From the NCBI RefSeq assembly GCF_003003885.1, contig NZ_PVWN01000002.1, forward strand, positions 1 through 64,000: a stretch of 64,000 bases of DNA. The letters are read 5' to 3'. The notes below the pieces were generated by a model. The model searched no databases. It saw only the letters and a program-made list of their open reading frames with translations, and had not been told where the DNA came from. The stretch is from Chlorogloea sp. CCALA 695. GTDB lineage: Bacteria > Cyanobacteriota > Cyanobacteriia > Cyanobacteriales > Chroococcidiopsidaceae. The stretch's first letter is position 1, and each line of letters opens with the position of its first letter. This document shows positions 34,473 to 42,995 of the stretch, one piece after another. The translations under genes were made by a program, and so were the position numbers.

Positions 34473-35984
34473 ATGTTTAACGTTGCCAATAAAAATGTCT
34501 TATCAAGCACTGGGATCGCTATACTAGCCTCCCTAGGCATTCACGGATTACTTTGGGCTGTTTTGCCAGGTTTAACGGTATCCCAAGCCGATAAATCGCC
34601 ATCGGAGAGGACTATAAACCTTATAGAATTATCCCCCCAAGAGCAAAGCCGTCTCCCCCAAGTTTCTAACCCCGCAGACAATACCCTACCAGCCTTTGCT
34701 TCTCAATTAACTGCGTTGCCACCTTTGCCCCCCGCACCACCTTATCAAACAAGCGTAATACCTCCGGTGCAACTGTCGCCCGGTAGCGCCCTCATTAATA
34801 ATGCCTCTCCTAATCAAAATTCCGCTCCTCCCCTGCAAACTTTTCAAGTACCCTTACCACCACCGCCACAAACTTCTTTTCCTGCCATTCCTTACGAAAA
34901 TATCCCAAATTCTAATCCGTTACCGCCTATTCCTCAAGCCCCGCCTTTTGTTTTGCCCCCAAATAACGGATTGCCTGACGCGCCTTTGACTCCTGATCGC
35001 ACTTTACCTGCTGACGAGGAGATCGCAAGGGCTACACCTTCCCCAGAGCCAACACAACCAAGCCAAGCTAATCTAATTGCCCCCGCAGCTAAACCCCCTG
35101 AAGCAGCGAAACTACCAGAAAGAGGCAAAAAAGAGCTATTAGCGATGCGCGATAGCATGAGAAATAATTTTCCCCAGCAGGTTGTTACACCAGCATCAAT
35201 AAATACTCGCGCTCTGAGTCGCCCTGAAATAGCCGCCGCTCTAAGGGGTCAGCAAAGTCGTAACCAACCAGCATCACCAAATACTCGCGCTCTGAGCCGC
35301 TCTGAAATAGCCGCCGCTCTAAGAGGACAAAACCGTAATTTATCAAACGAGCGATCGCAAGAGCTTTCAATCGAACAAGACAATTTAGATAAATACACAG
35401 TTGCTCGCGCAGAAGTCCAAAAGAAATACCCTGGTGTAGGTACAAAACAAATTAGGCGCAAACTGATAAGTTGCGATCGCGCTTTGGATGATTTAGCCGT
35501 CGTGTCTGTAGTCGTCAATCCCCAAGGAAAAAGATTATCTGAACCTGTTTTAATTACTCAGCCAAGAAGGGAAAATCTTACTCTCGCTCAAAATGATGTC
35601 AGAAATTATGGGTTTACTAAAACTGGTAAAACTACTAATTACATTTTTCGGCTTGAGTTTGACTACATTGCTAGTAAATGCGCCCAAGCAAAGCCAACAC
35701 CAACTCCTACTCCAGATAGTAAGCCAGCGCCGAACCTTTCACCAGCCTTAAGTAGTCCTAAGCCTACACCTATTCCAGATAGTAAGCCAGCGCCGAACCT
35801 TTCACCAGCCTTAAGTAGTCCTAAGCCTACACCTATTCCAGATAGTAAGCCAGCGCCGAACCTTTCACCAGCTTTAAGTAGTCCTAAGCCTACACCTAGT
35901 CCAGATAGTACGCCAGCGCCGAACCTTTCACCAGAACCCACAAGTACACCTTTACCTCTCAATCCTAATAAGCCTAGCTTTTAG
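34473..35984 (+). CDS. TonB-like proline-rich envelope protein with repeats
   Basis: 503 residues. An N-terminal anchor segment (GIAILASLGIHGLLWAVLPGL) is followed by a very long Pro-rich region, a charged linker holding the repeated ALSRPEIAAALRGQ motif, a folded part (residues about 300-400, LISCDRALDDLAVVSVVVNP and KTTNYIFRLEFDY) and a tail of four repeats of 21 residues ([19 protein letters not shown]). The anchor plus Pro-rich spacer resembles cyanobacterial TonB, but the final domain is not after the spacer as in true TonB. It likely spans the periplasm or wall. No ExbBD partner is nearby. Confidence 0.7.
   Translation: MFNVANKNVLSSTGIAILASLGIHGLLWAVLPGLTVSQADKSPSERTINLIELSPQEQSRLPQVSNPADNTLPAFASQLTALPPLPPAPPYQTSVIPPVQLSPGSALINNASPNQNSAPPLQTFQVPLPPPPQTSFPAIPYENIPNSNPLPPIPQAPPFVLPPNNGLPDAPLTPDRTLPADEEIARATPSPEPTQPSQANLIAPAAKPPEAAKLPERGKKELLAMRDSMRNNFPQQVVTPASINTRALSRPEIAAALRGQQSRNQPASPNTRALSRSEIAAALRGQNRNLSNERSQELSIEQDNLDKYTVARAEVQKKYPGVGTKQIRRKLISCDRALDDLAVVSVVVNPQGKRLSEPVLITQPRRENLTLAQNDVRNYGFTKTGKTTNYIFRLEFDYIASKCAQAKPTPTPTPDSKPAPNLSPALSSPKPTPIPDSKPAPNLSPALSSPKPTPIPDSKPAPNLSPALSSPKPTPSPDSTPAPNLSPEPTSTPLPLNPNKPSF
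35191..35328 (+). repeat. Two ~60-bp direct repeats, 78 bp apart
   Basis: CAGCATCA...AATACTCGCGCTCTGAG...GAAATAGCCGCCGCTCTAAG occurs at 35191-35250 and 35269-35328. Both code for TRALSR(P/S)EIAAALRGQ. They look like a recent duplication inside the TonB-like gene. Confidence 0.85.
35715..35935 (+). repeat. 63-bp tandem repeat, about 3.5 units
   Basis: Units start at 35715, 35778, 35841 and 35904. Each codes for [21 protein letters not shown] or a close variant; the last is partial and altered. The near-identity of units two and three points to recent expansion. In the frame of the TonB-like protein the repeat lengthens a Pro-rich tail. Confidence 0.95.
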
Positions 35985-36019
35985 AAATGACTAAAAAACC
36001 ACAGAGGGGATAAAAATAA

Positions 36020-37026
36020 ATGCGTCGGTTATTAGTAACTGGCGGAGCGGGATTTATTGGCGCGAATTTTGTCCGCTATTGGTGCAAAACTTACCCAGAC
36101 GATCGCCTTGTTGTCTTAGACGCGCTTACTTATGCTGGAAACAAGCAAAATTTGCACAGGTTAGAGAAAAATCCTAATTTTTCTTTTGTTCTGGGAAATA
36201 TAGGCGATCGCGCTCTTGTAGATAAACTACTAATATCAGAAAATATCGATACAATCATTCACTTGGCGGCAGAGTCTCACGTTGATCGCTCTATCCTTAA
36301 ACCTGCAACTTTTTTTCAAATAAACTTAGTAGGAACTTTTACCTTATTAGAGGCTTTTCGTCAATACTTAGAAACGGCAAAAGTTGTAAATAAACCTCTA
36401 TTTCTGCACGTTTAGTTTATGGTAGTTTGAGCCTTACCGAACCTGCTTTTACCGAGACTACGCCTTATGCTCCAAATAGTCCTTATTCTGCTTCTAAAGC
36501 TGGTAGCGACCACTTAGTAAGAGCCTATTTTCATACCTATGGATTGCCAACAATTGTTACTAATTGCTCTAATAATTACGGTGCGTTTCAATATCCCGAA
36601 AAGTTAATTCCTTTAATTTGTATCAATATTTTGCAAGGTAAAAGCTTGCCTATTTATGGAGATGGGCAAAATGTCCGCGATTGGCTTTATGTCGGCGATA
36701 ATTGTACAGCAATAGAAGCGGTAATTAATCGCGGTAAACCTGGCGAAACTTATAATATTGGCGGCAATAATGAAATTAAAAATATCGATTTAGTGAATAA
36801 AATATGTACATTAATGGATAAATTGGCGGCGCTACCGATAAATCCGAGCAATCAATTAATTACCTACGTTAAAGATCGACCGGGACACGATTTTAGGTAT
36901 GCAATTAATGCAAGTAAAATTAAACTTCAGCTAGGTTGGACACCAACAACAAGCATAGAAGACGGTTTGCGTCATACTGTGCAATGGTATCTCAATCATC
37001 GTCAATGGTGGGAATTACTGCTGTAA
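36020..37026 (+). pseudogene. rfbB: dTDP-glucose 4,6-dehydratase, inactivated by a 10-bp deletion at the active site
   Basis: The frame runs from MRRLLVTGGAGFIGANFVRY to NKPLFLHV and then stops (36415). The next frame resumes with [20 protein letters not shown] and goes to the normal end ([14 protein letters not shown]). RfbB has HVSTDEVYG at this place; here HV is followed by TA and then VYG, so 10 bases including the Ser-Thr-Asp-Glu codons are gone. The Thr-Asp-Glu are the catalytic residues of the family. Adding 10 bases gives 338 residues, a normal length. The gene is therefore both frameshifted and catalytically dead. Confidence 0.9.
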
Positions 37027-37094
37027 ACATGGAATTGACAGGTTAAGTTTACCTAGCAATTCCGTAAGAACCTTCAGTTATAAATTCAAAGTAA

Positions 37095-37325
37095 TTAACT
37101 TACTTCTGGCTTTTCAAATCTGCCGTGTATTAGTTCTAAATCCTGTTCTATTTCCTCAATAGTTTCGGGAGAACGCAGACAGAGCATTAAGAACCATCCA
37201 CCACCGACTACAAGGTACAACAAAAACAGATAAGGAAATACGGTGTAAGGGAAAGCTGGAACAGGGTATATGCTACCGATAACTGGAACCAGCATAAACA
37301 ATATTGCTAGAAGTGCGATCGCCAA
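37095..37325 (-). pseudogene. Probable C-terminal fragment of an amino-acid permease
   Basis: 76 codons with two hydrophobic helices (ALLAILFMLVPVIGSIYPV and TVFPYLFLLYLVVGGGWFL) and a soluble end (ETIEEIEQDLELIHGRFE). There is no proper start: TTG 37325 is preceded within a codon or two by a stop. The YPVPAFPYTVFPYLFLLYLV stretch looks like the last helices of APC-type transporters. It may alternatively be a small membrane protein in its own right. Confidence 0.5.
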
Positions 37326-37462
37326 TAATCACATATTAAGAAAAAATTTACATTGTAATATAGCAAAAGCGTTAGTAAGCCATAAACCATAACGAGAGAA
37401 GAAGTAAGATTACAAACTGATCGCATGGGCTACTGAAAACGTTGGCGATTGGCTGGTATGAT

Positions 37463-38011
37463 CGCCAGTGAGGTACGGTGAGAGAAGATTACAGCCCTGA
37501 TGATGCGGCTTGGGATTACTTTCCTCACGATAGCGCCAGATCTCGCGCCTACCGTTGGGGAGAAGATGAGATTGCGGGTATTTCTGACAATCATCAAAGG
37601 CTGTGTTTAGCGATTTCTTTATGGAAGGGCGCAGATCCGATTATTAAAGAAAGACTTTTTGGTTTATCAGGTAATGAAAGCAATCATGGCGAAGATGTCA
37701 AGGAATATTATTTTTATTTAGACAATACTCCGACTCATTATTACTTACGTAATAACTTTTTAGTAACGTGTCCCATAGGTTCGAGACAAATGATGAATCT
37801 TGAACAAGTTGCCACAGACTTATTGCCAAGACTGGTACAACTTTTTCTCCAAAATGATGCTAGTCAGCGTCCTTTCAATGGTGGAGTAGCGAAGTTTCAA
37901 ACCGATCCTCATTGGCGCGACTTAATGTTTCATGAGTATTTTCATAGCGATAATGGTGCAGGACTAGGCGCAAGTCATCAAACGGGGTGGACGAGCTTAA
38001 TCGCTACCTAA
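37463..38011 (+). pseudogene. Remains of a large glucosidase gene: both ends joined, middle deleted
   Basis: Before the first start, CGC CAG TGA GGT ACG reads RQ-stop-GT, where the family has RQWGT, so a Trp codon has become TGA. After a GTG at 37478 the N-terminal glucosidase motifs follow ([53 protein letters not shown]). Then the sequence passes directly to the family's C-terminus ([31 protein letters not shown]). Several hundred residues of the catalytic (alpha/alpha)6 domain are missing. Homologous GH63-like glucosidases have nearly 900 residues. Confidence 0.8.
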
Positions 38012-38049
38012 TCGAGCAAAGCAAAGAATTGATTAATTGAATGGGTGTA

Positions 38050-38862
38050 CTACGTTTTCTGTTTAAAACCTTGTCTAAATACCCACTGCATCAAACCAGG
38101 AAACAAGCTGTAAGCGGCGGTTGACAACTTAGCCGAGCCTACCAAAACTTCAGCACGCTGATTTTTAACTCCGTCCCAAATTGCTTTGGCTACATCCTCT
38201 GGTTTCTCTACTACCGGAGTGCTTAACACTTGGTTGAGTTGATTTCGCCGCGCTGCAATATCTTGTTCGTCTTTTCCGCGAAAAATTGCCCGTTCCATTA
38301 AGCTACTTTTAATTACACTGGGATAAACACCGCAGACATGAATACCTTTAGGTTTTAATTCTGAGTGCATCGCCTCTGTTAAACCCGTAAGCGCGAATTT
38401 GCTAGTAGAGTAAGGAACTAGATAAGGAATAGGCACTTTACCGCCAATCGAAATTACATTTACTATTGTGCCGCTACCTTTGGCAATCATTGCAGGCAAT
38501 AAAGCATGAATTGTATGAATATATCCCCACAAATTTGTATCTATAGTTTGATGCCAATCTTCCAAAGAGAAATCTTCCACAGTTCCCGAACTATAAATAC
38601 CTGCATTATTAATTAGCACATCAATACTGCCATATTCTGCCAAGGCTTTATTGACTAAATTAGCTACTTGCTGAGGATCTTTGACATCACAGTGAATACT
38701 TAAAACTTTCTTCCCTAAAGCTTGTAATTCTTGCGCTGTAACAGTTAAAGGCTCTACTCGGCGGGATGCTAGTACCAGATTGTAACCGTTTTGAGCAAAT
38801 AAAAGTGCGGTTGCTTTGCCTATGCCTTGGGAAGCACCAGTAATTAAAACTGTAGGAACCAT
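38050..38862 (-). CDS. Short-chain dehydrogenase/reductase
   Basis: 270 residues. TVLITGASQGIGKATALLF (NADP-binding), LINNAGIYSSG, IVNVISIGGKVPIPYLVPYS with Ser, and YSTSKFALTG (Tyr-x-x-x-Lys) complete the classical SDR set. The C-terminal end WVFRQGFKQKT is basic. Substrate unknown. It is the first intact gene after the decayed region at 36-38 kb. Confidence 0.93.
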   Translation of the reverse strand: MVPTVLITGASQGIGKATALLFAQNGYNLVLASRRVEPLTVTAQELQALGKKVLSIHCDVKDPQQVANLVNKALAEYGSIDVLINNAGIYSSGTVEDFSLEDWHQTIDTNLWGYIHTIHALLPAMIAKGSGTIVNVISIGGKVPIPYLVPYSTSKFALTGLTEAMHSELKPKGIHVCGVYPSVIKSSLMERAIFRGKDEQDIAARRNQLNQVLSTPVVEKPEDVAKAIWDGVKNQRAEVLVGSAKLSTAAYSLFPGLMQWVFRQGFKQKT

Positions 38863-39281
38863 AGTTATAAAATATTTGTTTTGTTTATATCTATATAAGG
38901 ATTTTTAACTTTTTTTCAACCTCTCTCCCTTGGTAGAAATTTTTGCGCCGTAGATTGATTAATTAGGTAAGCTGATATCTAATTGAGATTTTATTAATTG
39001 TGAGTTCAATTTTTAGGCGATTTATTGCAAATTGTATACTTTCGTTATATACTAACAGCGCTTAGGCAAAGAAAATAACTTCAAAAGCTGATTGCTGAAT
39101 TTTAGAATATTATACTCAGCAGATATTAAATAAGTTTTACATATTCAACTATTTAGTAGCTTGGTATAGTTAGTTTGTAGAAATAGAGCGCGATTGTACC
39201 CCAAGGCAGACAATTAGATACGGCTGTCAAGATAAGATAATAAAGTGATAAAATTTATCTGGCAATTAAGAAAATACGTGA
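38863..39281. other. 419-bp AT-rich spacer between the SDR gene and crtW
   Basis: No frame of note. It includes TGCTGA and TCAGCA arms around 39100 forming a loose inverted repeat, and must hold both promoters as the genes diverge. No Shine-Dalgarno is obvious before crtW. Confidence 0.45.
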
Positions 39282-40004
39282 ATGGTAAGTAGTAAAAATT
39301 TGTATGGTGGGCTTATCGTAGCTTTTGCCATTATTGGGATATGGGCATCAAGCTGGTGTTTATTAATGTCTGTTGATGTATCGGAAGTTAATAATTTATT
39401 GCTTTCACCACTAATAGTTTTACAAACGTTCCTTTATACAGGCTTATTTATTACTGCTCATGATGCCATGCACGGAGCCGTATTTCCGAGTAATCTCAAA
39501 ATAAATAACTTTATTGGTGCTTTAGCAGTGGGTTTGTATGCGCTTTTTTCCTATGAAAAGTTGCAGAAAAAACATTGGCTTCATCATCACAATCCAGCCA
39601 GCGAATTAGATCCAGATTTTCACAATAGCAAGCATAAAAACTTTTTTGCTTGGTACTTTAATTTTATGCTGCGTTATTGGAGTTGGACGCGGTTATTATC
39701 ATTAATGGCTTTATATAATGTCATTCTTTTTACTTTCCATATTCCTGAAAAAAACTTAACTTTGTTTTGGGTAATTCCTTCAATTTTAAGCTCAGTGCAA
39801 CTATTTTATTTTGGTACATTCACACCCCATAAAGAGCCAAGTGGAGGGTATAAAAATATTCATTGCGCTCAAACAAATCCTCTCCCAACTTGGTTATCGT
39901 TTATTACTTGCTATCACTTTGGTTATCATTACGAACACCACGAACATCCTGATGTTCCTTGGTGGGGATTGCCTAAAGTTTTTCAAATGCAACGCGAAAT
40001 TTAG
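39282..40004 (+). CDS. crtW: Beta-carotene ketolase CrtW
   Basis: 240 residues. The histidine clusters of the di-iron enzyme are all present: ITAHDAMHG, KKHWLHHHNPASELDPDFHN, and YHFGYHYEHHEHPDVPWWGL. FGTFTPHKEPSGGY and HCAQTNPLPTWLSF are also CrtW features. It oxidises the 4-position of beta-ionone rings to give echinenone or canthaxanthin, carotenoids used for photoprotection (also as the OCP pigment). The neighbours are not carotenoid genes, so it stands alone. Confidence 0.95.
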   Translation: MVSSKNLYGGLIVAFAIIGIWASSWCLLMSVDVSEVNNLLLSPLIVLQTFLYTGLFITAHDAMHGAVFPSNLKINNFIGALAVGLYALFSYEKLQKKHWLHHHNPASELDPDFHNSKHKNFFAWYFNFMLRYWSWTRLLSLMALYNVILFTFHIPEKNLTLFWVIPSILSSVQLFYFGTFTPHKEPSGGYKNIHCAQTNPLPTWLSFITCYHFGYHYEHHEHPDVPWWGLPKVFQMQREI

Positions 40005-40013
40005 AGGTATTTG

Positions 40014-40385
40014 AGATCCCCCCAACCCACGTCAACAAAGCGGGAAGTAGAACTACACCACTTTTTGACTCCCCTTGAAAAAGGGGGAGAATATTTAATA
40101 TTAGTTAGTAAAAGAAACTAGGGAAATAGCAGTTATTAACTACTAATCGTTGCTGTTGTTAGTAAAGTAAGATCCCTCCAACCCCCCTTAAAAACGGGGG
40201 AGAATAAAAAGGACTAGGGAAATAGCAATTATTAACTAATAATCGTCGCAAGATATTATTTTGATTCTCTAAAAAAATGTTTTAAAAGTTTTTTGAGTCG
40301 TATCTAATAATCCCACCCTTTTTAATCAAGAGTGGCTACGATATATTTTCCCCCCTTTTTCAAGGGGGCGTTAGGGGGGATTTAT
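40014..40385. repeat. Cluster of short interspersed palindromic repeats
   Basis: Two related direct units, about 40014-40153 and 40171-40250, begin GATCCCYCCAACC, have a CTCCCCTT/AAGGGGGAG-type hairpin (40069-40089 in the first) and end with CTAGGGAAATAGCA.TTATTAA. A third piece near 40350-40382 is inverted (CCCCCTTTTTCAAGGGGG then TTAGGGGGGAT). This is the common cyanobacterial GGGGG-rich MITE-like repeat. No coding frame lies in it. Confidence 0.8.
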
Positions 40386-40483
40386 AAGTATTACAAGTTA
40401 CCAACTATACTTTTACAACCTTCTCTAAGTTATAAATAGAAAAAAGCAGAGAATAACTTATAAAAATCCTGGTTTGTAGTTGT

Positions 40484-40719
40484 TTACTTTCCTGCTTGCA
40501 ATCGCATGACTAATTCATTAAAAGGCTGCCAATTGTCTTCGGTAGTTATAGATTCCCCTATTGCTTCTGTAACCAGTATTAGCAGTGCTACTTTAAGATT
40601 ACTTTTTTGCATTTGTTGGAATACTTTTTCAGTATTGCTAATAGGTAAATTTACTAAAATTTCTCGATATGATTTTTGCCACTTTTCTAAAAGCTCTGCT
40701 GGAAATTTCTCAGTGCATT
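40484..40719 (-). pseudogene. Relic copy of the selO 3' end
   Basis: Read leftwards, the frame gives FPAELLEKWQKSYREILVNL...[18 protein letters not shown] then a stop at 40484. It aligns with the last ~73 residues of SelO at 41586-42989 ([10 protein letters not shown]...[18 protein letters not shown]); about 47 of 73 residues agree by eye. No start or upstream part remains. The HAD phosphatase gene lies between the relic and the full gene. Confidence 0.88.
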
Positions 40720-40726
40720 GAGGTTG

Positions 40727-41404
40727 TTAGCTGACTACTGTGATCAATTCATCAAGATTCTTAATTACTGGTATTGCCACCTGATGGTAAGGTGAATCTT
40801 CTCGATTCAGCCAAATACCTTTCATCCCCACGGCTTCAGCCGCTAAAGCATCATTTTGTAAGCTATCACCAACATAACTACATTGTTGCACCTTGACTCT
40901 GGCTCGACGACACGCACTTAGAAAAATGTCTGGTTTTGGTTTAGACACCCCAACATCTTCAGACACCACAACGATATCAAATCGCGTTGCAATCTCTGTT
41001 TGGCATAACTTTTTCGTTTGCTGCTCTGTGTTGCCATTGGAGATGATGCCAAGCCTACGATTTGATAAGGCATTTAAGCAAGACAAAACATCATCAAATA
41101 ATATCCAATTGTCTTCATAATGCTGTAGATAAATAGCAAACCGCGCATCTGCTTCATCATCGGCAAGATATGATTCAGCCTCTTGAAATAGCTCTCTCAT
41201 ACGTCTTCGACGATGTTCAACAAAGGTAGTTTCTCCTCGCATGAAAGTAGCAAAGTGTTTCTCCATGACAGTTTGCCAACACAGGCAAAATTCCTCTGAG
41301 GCATAGGGTAATAAAGACGAAAATCGCTGCAAAAATAATAAGGCTGCGGTGTCTTGAGCCTGTTGGTGATTAATTAGCGTTTGATCGATATCGAAAAATA
41401 TCAT
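40727..41404 (-). CDS. HAD-family hydrolase (YjjG-like)
   Basis: 225 residues. MIFFDIDQTLINH is motif I (DxD), GIISNGNTEQQT motif II, KPKPDIFLSACRRA motif III, and YVGDSLQNDALAAEAVGMKG motif IV. The helical cap and these motifs resemble YjjG-type nucleotidases, but the substrate is unknown. Its 3' end is eight bases from the selO relic. Confidence 0.93.
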   Translation of the reverse strand: MIFFDIDQTLINHQQAQDTAALLFLQRFSSLLPYASEEFCLCWQTVMEKHFATFMRGETTFVEHRRRRMRELFQEAESYLADDEADARFAIYLQHYEDNWILFDDVLSCLNALSNRRLGIISNGNTEQQTKKLCQTEIATRFDIVVVSEDVGVSKPKPDIFLSACRRARVKVQQCSYVGDSLQNDALAAEAVGMKGIWLNREDSPYHQVAIPVIKNLDELITVVS

Positions 41405-41585
41405 TGTTGCTGCACGTTACGATTCAACATCAATTATTCTAAATCTGCATTTCACAAGCTTTTAGCTGATTAGATGCTATTAACAGATAACATTTAACTG
41501 GTCATCTGAACGATTGATACAAAGCTAGTTAACTATTGCTTTTGAACCTTATCAGGAACAAAAACGAATTTTTGCTCCTATATAT

Positions 41586-42989
41586 CTACTCTCCTGCTTG
41601 CAATCGCTTGACTAATTCATTAAAAGGTTGCCAATTGTCTTCGTTAGCTATAGATTCCCATACTGATTCTATAACAGGTCGAAGTAACGCTGTTTTAGGA
41701 TTACTTTGCTGTAATTGTTGAGATACTTTTTCTATATCACCAATAGGTAAATTTGACAAGCTTTGTTGATACAAGCTTTGCCATTTTGATAAAAGTTCTG
41801 CTGGAAGTTCCCCAAAGTTAAATATTAATGCTTGCTCTCTCCAGCTAGGGGTAAACCTTTCTCGCAACTGAGTAAAAAAGTCATGATAACCAATCTGAGT
41901 ATCTTTTAGCAGTTGAATTGTTACTTCTAGTAGCTCATCGGATTGGGGAAAGTTTGGACTTGTAAACCCTAACTTTTTCAGCATCAAATGTTTGTATTCC
42001 AACTTATAATATTCGTAAAATTTTGCTAATCCTTCCGCCATAGCATCAATGTCAATAACGGCGGCTAAAGGCTGCTGTAACGCTTCTAGATTTGTGCAAC
42101 AAACGTCTGGTTGATTGCCGTAACTATAGCGCCTGTAATGGTCAAAATAAGCGGCTGTAAATTCCAAATCGTAGCTAGGAATAAAAGCATAGGGGCCATA
42201 ATCAAAACTTTCGCCCGTAATTGACATATTATCGGTATTTAGTACGCCATGACAAAAGCCTGCTGCCATCCATTGCGCGGCTAATTTGGCAACTCTGGCG
42301 ACTAATTGGGCGTAAAAAAGTACGTATTGGTCGGGTTTATTGTGAATATCTGGATAATAATATTCAATTACATGGTCTAATAGCTTTTGAGTTAGGTCGG
42401 GACGATTGAGATTATGAAGTCGCTCGAATGTACCAAAACGGATATGAGAATTGCTAAATCGTACCATTACTGACGATCGCGTTGGTGACGGCTCATCTCC
42501 CCGCCAGAGTTGTTCGCCCGTTTCTACTAAACTAAAGGTGCGAGAAGTCCGTACCCCCGTTTGATGCAGTAATTCTGTAGCTAATACTTCCCGTACACCG
42601 CCTTTGAGCGTAAGTCTACCATCACCGCCGCGAGAATAAGGTGTTTTACCCGATCCTTTAGTACCAAAGTCGTACAATTCCCCATCTGTACCCCGTACTT
42701 GTCCAAAAAGGAAACCTCTCCCATCGCCCAAATCGGGGTTGTAGTAACCAAATTGATAGCCGTGATAACGTAATGCTAGTAAAGGCTGACGTTGAAACTT
42801 GCCAAAAGCTTCAATAAAATCATTATTTGTGACATTTTGCGGCTCTAATCCTAAAAGCGGTAATACCGAATCGTTGCGAAAACGTAAGATTTGTTCGGGA
42901 AATTGCGCCGCTTGAACTATATCGTAGTATTCATCGCCCAAGGATGCTATCGCGGATTCGTAATTGAGACTGAGTAAGGGATTGGTCAT
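41586..42989 (-). CDS. selO: Protein adenylyltransferase SelO (YdiU/UPF0061)
   Basis: 467 residues. [40 protein letters not shown], and [25 protein letters not shown] (the catalytic-loop-like block) are the SelO motifs. SelO is a pseudokinase that AMPylates proteins in redox responses. No selenocysteine or C-terminal CxxU is present; the C-terminus is RLQAGE. It is only six bases downstream of the PKS stop in the same direction, so it may share a transcript. Confidence 0.95.
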   Translation of the reverse strand: MTNPLLSLNYESAIASLGDEYYDIVQAAQFPEQILRFRNDSVLPLLGLEPQNVTNNDFIEAFGKFQRQPLLALRYHGYQFGYYNPDLGDGRGFLFGQVRGTDGELYDFGTKGSGKTPYSRGGDGRLTLKGGVREVLATELLHQTGVRTSRTFSLVETGEQLWRGDEPSPTRSSVMVRFSNSHIRFGTFERLHNLNRPDLTQKLLDHVIEYYYPDIHNKPDQYVLFYAQLVARVAKLAAQWMAAGFCHGVLNTDNMSITGESFDYGPYAFIPSYDLEFTAAYFDHYRRYSYGNQPDVCCTNLEALQQPLAAVIDIDAMAEGLAKFYEYYKLEYKHLMLKKLGFTSPNFPQSDELLEVTIQLLKDTQIGYHDFFTQLRERFTPSWREQALIFNFGELPAELLSKWQSLYQQSLSNLPIGDIEKVSQQLQQSNPKTALLRPVIESVWESIANEDNWQPFNELVKRLQAGE

Positions 42990-42995
42990 GGTAGT

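Noticed and set aside
35715-35935. Regular repeats that might be a CRISPR array
   Set aside because: The units are contiguous, 63 bp, in frame and without unique spacers; they are a coding tandem repeat. No CRISPR array was seen elsewhere.
35663-35962. Gly-rich open frame on the minus strand opposite the Pro-rich repeats
   Set aside because: It is the mirror of a 63-bp tandem repeat coding Pro-rich protein on the plus strand; composition is an artefact of the repeat.
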